Both the position numbers and the translations under genes were made by a program. 64,000 nt of DNA, taken from the NCBI GenBank assembly GCA_027576995.1, contig JANBQC010000016.1, positions 63,441 to 127,440 of the forward strand. Reading direction: 5' to 3'. Within the stretch, counting starts at the first letter, position 1. Every line of letters begins with the position of its first letter. The notes under the pieces were generated by a model. It saw only the letters and a list, made by a program, of their open reading frames with translations. It made no database searches and was not told where the DNA came from. This document shows, in pieces, positions 59,914 to 64,000 of this stretch. Source of the DNA: Dimargaris cristalligena. Its lineage: Eukaryota > Kickxellomycota > Dimargaritomycetes > Dimargaritales > Dimargaritaceae.

Positions 59914-62001
59914 CAGCATCATCACCCCCCCCCTCATTCTGTACAGATTAGAGTAACCCTGGGCAAATAAACTATAGAGTCTTGATTGTTTCTCCCCTCC
60001 TCCTCCCCATTTTCCGGGGAGGTTTTTTTTCTATAAGATTAGAGGGTGGCCCTTTTAATCTCCATGTGGCTGCCAAACCAGGCGGTGCTATTCAGAAGGT
60101 GCGATTATGTGGGGTCAAATCTAACTTTTGTCCTTGCTTATTGATTTCCATAAAGATTACTGCTAGATGTATGGTCTGTTCTATGGCAAATTGATGTTCT
60201 GTCGCCGCCACCCCCCACGTCTAAAGCACCATGGCCATTGCACCCATCCTCCTTAATCTACTTGACCTATTGCCCAATGGCGGGGGTGGGGTAGGGCATT
60301 GCTTTATGAATTCGCCTGTTGGTTGGCCCTTGGGGAAGGTGTTGTGGCCCCACAGGTCAACGCAGCCGTGGCAATTTTCCTACAGTTGTTTACATATTAA
60401 TTTGCAGGGCCAAACATAACTAGGATTACTTTTCCCTCCCTCTCACCCTCCCTTTCTCTCCAAGGCGATGCCTTTTCACCCCTCATCCGGGATTCATAGT
60501 GGTAAAAGACGGAGTGAGAAGGAACATGCTGCATGGGATTGGCATACAACGTAAGGTATTCAAGGGTTCACTGAAGGAGGGTTGCCTTATCCAATGCAAG
60601 TTTCACGACTGGGTGGGCGGACAGTAGTTTTATGGAAATGTCAGAGATATGAATTGAAATAAATAAATATAATATAATATAATATAATATACATATACAT
60701 ATACATATACAAGGAATCCCTAAATTTTCGAGTAAAATAATTCCCTCCGAACGTGTACAGCATGAAATTAGATCTACCCATAGGGAACCGATGTCTTCGT
60801 GGGTATGGAGGGGGCTGGGGAGGTCTTTACTGGCCGATAAGGCGGGCTAAACCGATCATTTACTGACCCCCAAAGGTTTCTGGATGAAAGCTTTCTCAGC
60901 CGGTATTGGTGGGCCGAAGGCCCGGCGGCGGCGGCTAATCCACAGAACTTGTTTGACCATCCGCAACGTATAGTGACCCCCCCTCCTCCTCTTTTTCCCC
61001 TTTGTACTGCGAGCGCCCTAAGAGTTTAGTCACGCGGGCACCTTGAATATATTGACAGGGCCAGGTTCACCACAGTCGAACTGTATGTGTCCCTCCATTC
61101 CCCGGCCGGGAAACATGTCAGGGTAATTGTGATTCTCCGGCCGGCTCATATTGACGCCTACTCCTTGATTCTGCAGGTCGGGAATGAATGAGATCTTCAA
61201 GCCAAGGGTCACCACTGACGTGCGAAGTGCAGAAATGTTGGTCGGCGAGACTCGTTTGGCGGAGATGAACGTGAATATATGGAGTGGGACCCGGTTTTAA
61301 AAGGATAACCGCGGAATACGAGGGTAGAAAGGCGGGGCGGGTTAGTAGTATAGTGGGCACTGAATGGGGGAGGTAACCTGTACATCCGTCAGCAAAATAC
61401 TGCTGGGGTAGACTGAATAAGTCTCCCTTTCTCTCCTTGAACTGTCATTGAACCTATGGGTTGGGCTGATGTACATCACGTTGTTATGGCATGAAAATAA
61501 CGACAGGCACCGGGTGATACAATAATGAGAGAATAAGTTATACTATAGTTGTCCATTACATATTCCGGCGACGGCCGCCCAGATCTAAGCCAGTGGTGGG
61601 CCAAACTAAAGAGTTCCTTCGACCGCATCGATACCTGAACCTAAATAAGCGGGGTCACCGGTGGCTCGTTGTTTGGTCTGTCCCAGTTTTCACCCTGGTA
61701 TTTGCAATTCCCACCGGCATCGAAGGTTTGTTGGGTGTATTTCGGCCTGAGTGCAGATGTAACGCCTCCCTGATGCTGGAACTCGCGGCTTTATCGCGCT
61801 TGTTTTTCCCAGACCAGGCTGTCCGATTGCTGAGGGTGTGTGCCGGCTGGCTGTTTTGTTGACGGCATGACTTGGACAGTAGTATCCCTTGGAAAATACA
61901 GTAGTGAGATCAGTCATGGGTGATAATCTCGCCTAACTAACTCCCCGGGCATATGAACATTATTCACTCAATAGGTTAGGGAACCTTCAGGCACATGGTC
62001 C
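59914..62001. other. Intergenic region
   Basis: About 2.1 kb with no supported gene. It has an (AATAT)n/(ACATAT)n tract at about 60663-60711. An 89-codon frame at 61593-61862 has a hydrophobic stretch but no start context or family, so it is not called. Confidence 0.45.
60663..60711. repeat. (AATAT)n-(ACATAT)n compound repeat
   Basis: Tandem AATAT units followed by ACATAT units. Confidence 0.93.
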
Positions 62002-62009
62002 TATAAATA
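62002..62009 (+). promoter_or_regulatory. Candidate TATA box
   Basis: TATAAATA about 250 bases upstream of the Kre9/Knh1-type gene, followed by a pyrimidine-rich leader. Motif evidence only. Confidence 0.4.
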
Positions 62010-62257
62010 GGCCGGTGCCGGGATCCCTTGAACTCTACTGTCATTCATTGTTTAGTCCGGCTTATACGGTACCATTTCCCATTCTTTAGCACTCCCCAGT
62101 TGCCATATCGACCCATAGTCGACCCTTCTTCACCTCCTCTCCGACGGATATCGAATTACTCGCTGTCCTTATCGCCGACCATACCACCAGCACCACCTTC
62201 TCCACTGCTGCCCTCTCTCCCTCTTTTCTTTTCTATTCTCATTAGACCAAAGCCGCT

Positions 62258-62800
62258 ATGAGGCTGTTAGTCTTTCTCGCCGCGTTTATGTGCGTCTCCG
62301 CCCAGGCCTGGGGCGGCGTGAGCATTACCGAACCCAACCGCAGTGTCTACCTAGTCGAGGGTCGGGATATGATTGTCCGATGGACCACATCGGACAGCTA
62401 CCCCGCCTTGGTGAACATTTTCATGTACAGCGACCATAACAAGGATTTCGTGGGGGAATACGCCATTGCTAGTTCCGTGAACACGACCAGTCGGGAGGCC
62501 CGAATTACTTCCAAGAGCGGCATGGTGGGCGATTCGTGGATCATTTTTATGCGGGTGGCCGGCAATGACCCCGTATTCGGGACGGGTACGGAAGTGGCCC
62601 GGAGTGAACCTTTTGAAATTAAACCCAGCGGGACGACGCCGACCCAGAGCCAGGATTCCCCCACCTCAACGTCCAAGTCTGATAGCACCAACGGCAATTC
62701 GGCGGCCGGATCGACGGTGCACATGAATAGTGGTTGGAGTCTGTCGGCTGTCTTAGTGGGGGCCTGGGTTGCTGGCGCTGCCCTCTTTTACGGATATTGA
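62258..62800 (+). CDS. Kre9/Knh1-domain GPI-anchored cell-wall protein
   Basis: Intronless, 180 residues. Signal peptide at residues 1-18 (MRLLVFLAAFMCVSAQAWG). Residues about 20-125 form the beta-sandwich domain of the Kre9/Knh1 Ser-Thr-rich GPI-anchored family, recognised by VSITEPNRSVYLVEGRDMIVRW, YPALVNIFMYS, and GDSWIIFMRVAG...ARSEPFEI. A Ser/Thr-rich O-glycosylation stalk (about 126-155) and a C-terminal GPI signal follow, with a small-residue site near MNSGW and a hydrophobic tail to the last residue. Members are linked to beta-1,6-glucan or wall organisation in fungi. Its exact role here is unknown. Confidence 0.85.
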   Translation: MRLLVFLAAFMCVSAQAWGGVSITEPNRSVYLVEGRDMIVRWTTSDSYPALVNIFMYSDHNKDFVGEYAIASSVNTTSREARITSKSGMVGDSWIIFMRVAGNDPVFGTGTEVARSEPFEIKPSGTTPTQSQDSPTSTSKSDSTNGNSAAGSTVHMNSGWSLSAVLVGAWVAGAALFYGY

Positions 62801-63605
62801 CCACTCTACCAACAATGCCCAGTGTTTCCCCCTGTCTATACCACTTGCATATGTACCCAGGGCCCCCCAATAGCGGGCCCATTAGTCCCCCTCTTCCCCT
62901 CTGCTCCCATTTCCATCCCCATACCCGTAGGATTGGAATGGCTTATTAGTCGCATTTCATTAAGTTTAGTTAGGTGTATAGAACGATATAGCGAAATTTA
63001 CCGAGACCGTGGTGCCTAATAGTATTATAAATATTTCTATTTTAGTATTGTTTGGGGGTGCTTATGGATGTAATGAGGCTAGAGGGGTATATGGCCTAAA
63101 TGCTAGTATACCGCTTGGCAGCACACATGGTGGTGATAAATGGACCAGTGACGCATCCGCACGGGTGTGTTAGGGAAGAAAGGGAATACAAACTGTTCGG
63201 GCTGCTGCGCCACGCCTGCGGCCGAGGTTTTGGTGGGATTTGCCACTGCAGGCTATATAGTTTGGGGAAGAAGAGGGAAACCTCCCATTTAAAATATACC
63301 CTTTGCCCAATGACATGGCGCACCCGTACTTTTGTGCAGTAGTTAGTGGTATTTCCCCCCGCTCATTATATCAGCTTGTGAACGTGGTATTATGGCCCCT
63401 TTCCCAGTTGCGACCCGAGCTCTCCCCTTTTTCCTCTCTAACCTCCACCACCACATTATTGTTCCTACTGTTATCGTTTAACAAGCCCCGCCAACCTGTT
63501 TACAGTTATCCGTCCAAAGTACTTTTTATTCCTTGGCATTTCCCCCCCTCTAGGTAGTTCAAACTGTTGTTCCTCGTCCCATTCCTCTTGTCACCTCTTT
63601 TCGAT
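62801..63605. other. Intergenic region
   Basis: About 800 bases, no gene seen. The last 200 bases are pyrimidine-rich and likely the leader of the DUF1748 gene. Confidence 0.5.
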
Positions 63606-64000
63606 ATGGTTGGCAAGCTCATTCATTACGCCGCCGACGCGGTTCTCATTTCCGCCGTCCTGGCTGGCATCCGTCGCTCGAGCGGGCTCACGTAAGTCTA
63701 CACCTAGGCCCAACTCCACTAAGAAGAAATGGCCTACCGTCCATGTTTGCTTGATGCATTGTCTGTGCTGCATGAACGAACCCCCCCCCGATTCCCGGAC
63801 GCTTAACAGCATGAACTTACCTACCGCACGCGTATACCAATAACCTATTTACACCCACTTTATATATTGTGTGTTTGCCTTCTGGCAGTTTCAAAACCGA
63901 TTCCATCGAAAGCAAGGAATTCCGGTCGGTAATCGAGTCGTTCTTGAATATCGGTGAAAAGACCATTGACTTTGGCACCAGCATTCTGTCGACGACTTCC
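63606..64000 (+). CDS. DUF1748 family protein, 5' part (cut by window end)
   Basis: Exon 1 at 63606-63691 (phase 2, GTAAGT donor) and exon 2 from 63889, still open at the window edge; 66 residues are visible. The start MVGKLIHYAADAVLISAVLAGIRRSSGLT is the conserved N-terminal signature of small fungal DUF1748 proteins, which in yeast include small subunits reported in the vacuolar EGO (TORC1-regulating) complex. The visible second exon has VIESFLNIGEKTIDFG, matching the family's C-terminal half. The hydrophobic first helix suggests membrane association. The 197-base intron contains short frames on both strands that are not genes. Confidence 0.83.

Noticed and set aside
61593..61862. 89-codon frame with a hydrophobic segment
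   Set aside because: No conserved motif, splice context or promoter evidence; length is compatible with chance.

Overview
The window is nuclear DNA of a fungus. The evidence is a set of fungal families together with frequent short GT-AG introns: the fungal F1Fo-ATP synthase subunit h (ATP14), a Pmt4-type protein O-mannosyltransferase, a Kre9/Knh1-domain wall protein and a DUF1748 protein. Long introns, low gene density (about 17 genes or relics in 64 kb), mid-GC coding sequence and pyrimidine-rich leaders suggest an early-diverging (zygomycete-grade) fungus rather than a yeast or typical ascomycete. The lineage is inference only. I saw no rRNA, tRNA, CRISPR or prokaryotic operon.

Layout. 1-26 kb is gene-rich: the 3' end of an unknown gene, a WD40 protein, a Cys-rich secreted protein, PMT4 (-), ribosomal protein eL32, a class I methyltransferase, uridine phosphorylase, a DNAJC9-like co-chaperone (-), importin alpha (-, with a small assembly gap in its intron) and ATP14 (-). 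26-42.7 kb is gene-poor. It holds three diverged copies of a roughly 146-bp inverted-repeat element (a MITE not named in anything I can recall), the decayed remains of a TM9SF/nonaspanin gene and many microsatellites. 42.7-64 kb is gene-bearing again: ATE1 arginyltransferase, retromer VPS26 (-), a UPF0014 (FetB/ALS3-like) membrane protein, an eight-exon prolyl-oligopeptidase-family gene whose catalytic serine appears to be lost, a Kre9/Knh1-type GPI protein, and the start of a DUF1748 gene cut by the window edge.

The genes do not form a pathway cluster; they are housekeeping and secretory/cell-surface functions. Several touch the secretory route: PMT4 O-mannosylates Ser/Thr-rich proteins of the kind encoded at 6.0 and 62.3 kb, and VPS26 and TM9SF proteins act in endosome/Golgi trafficking. 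I found no convincing new multi-gene system. The most interesting items are the predicted mitochondrial S9A pseudo-peptidase, the MITE family, and the TM9SF relic with an 18-bp micro-exon.

All intron-exon models were read by eye from splice signals, reading-frame phase and family resemblance. They have not been checked against transcripts or databases.
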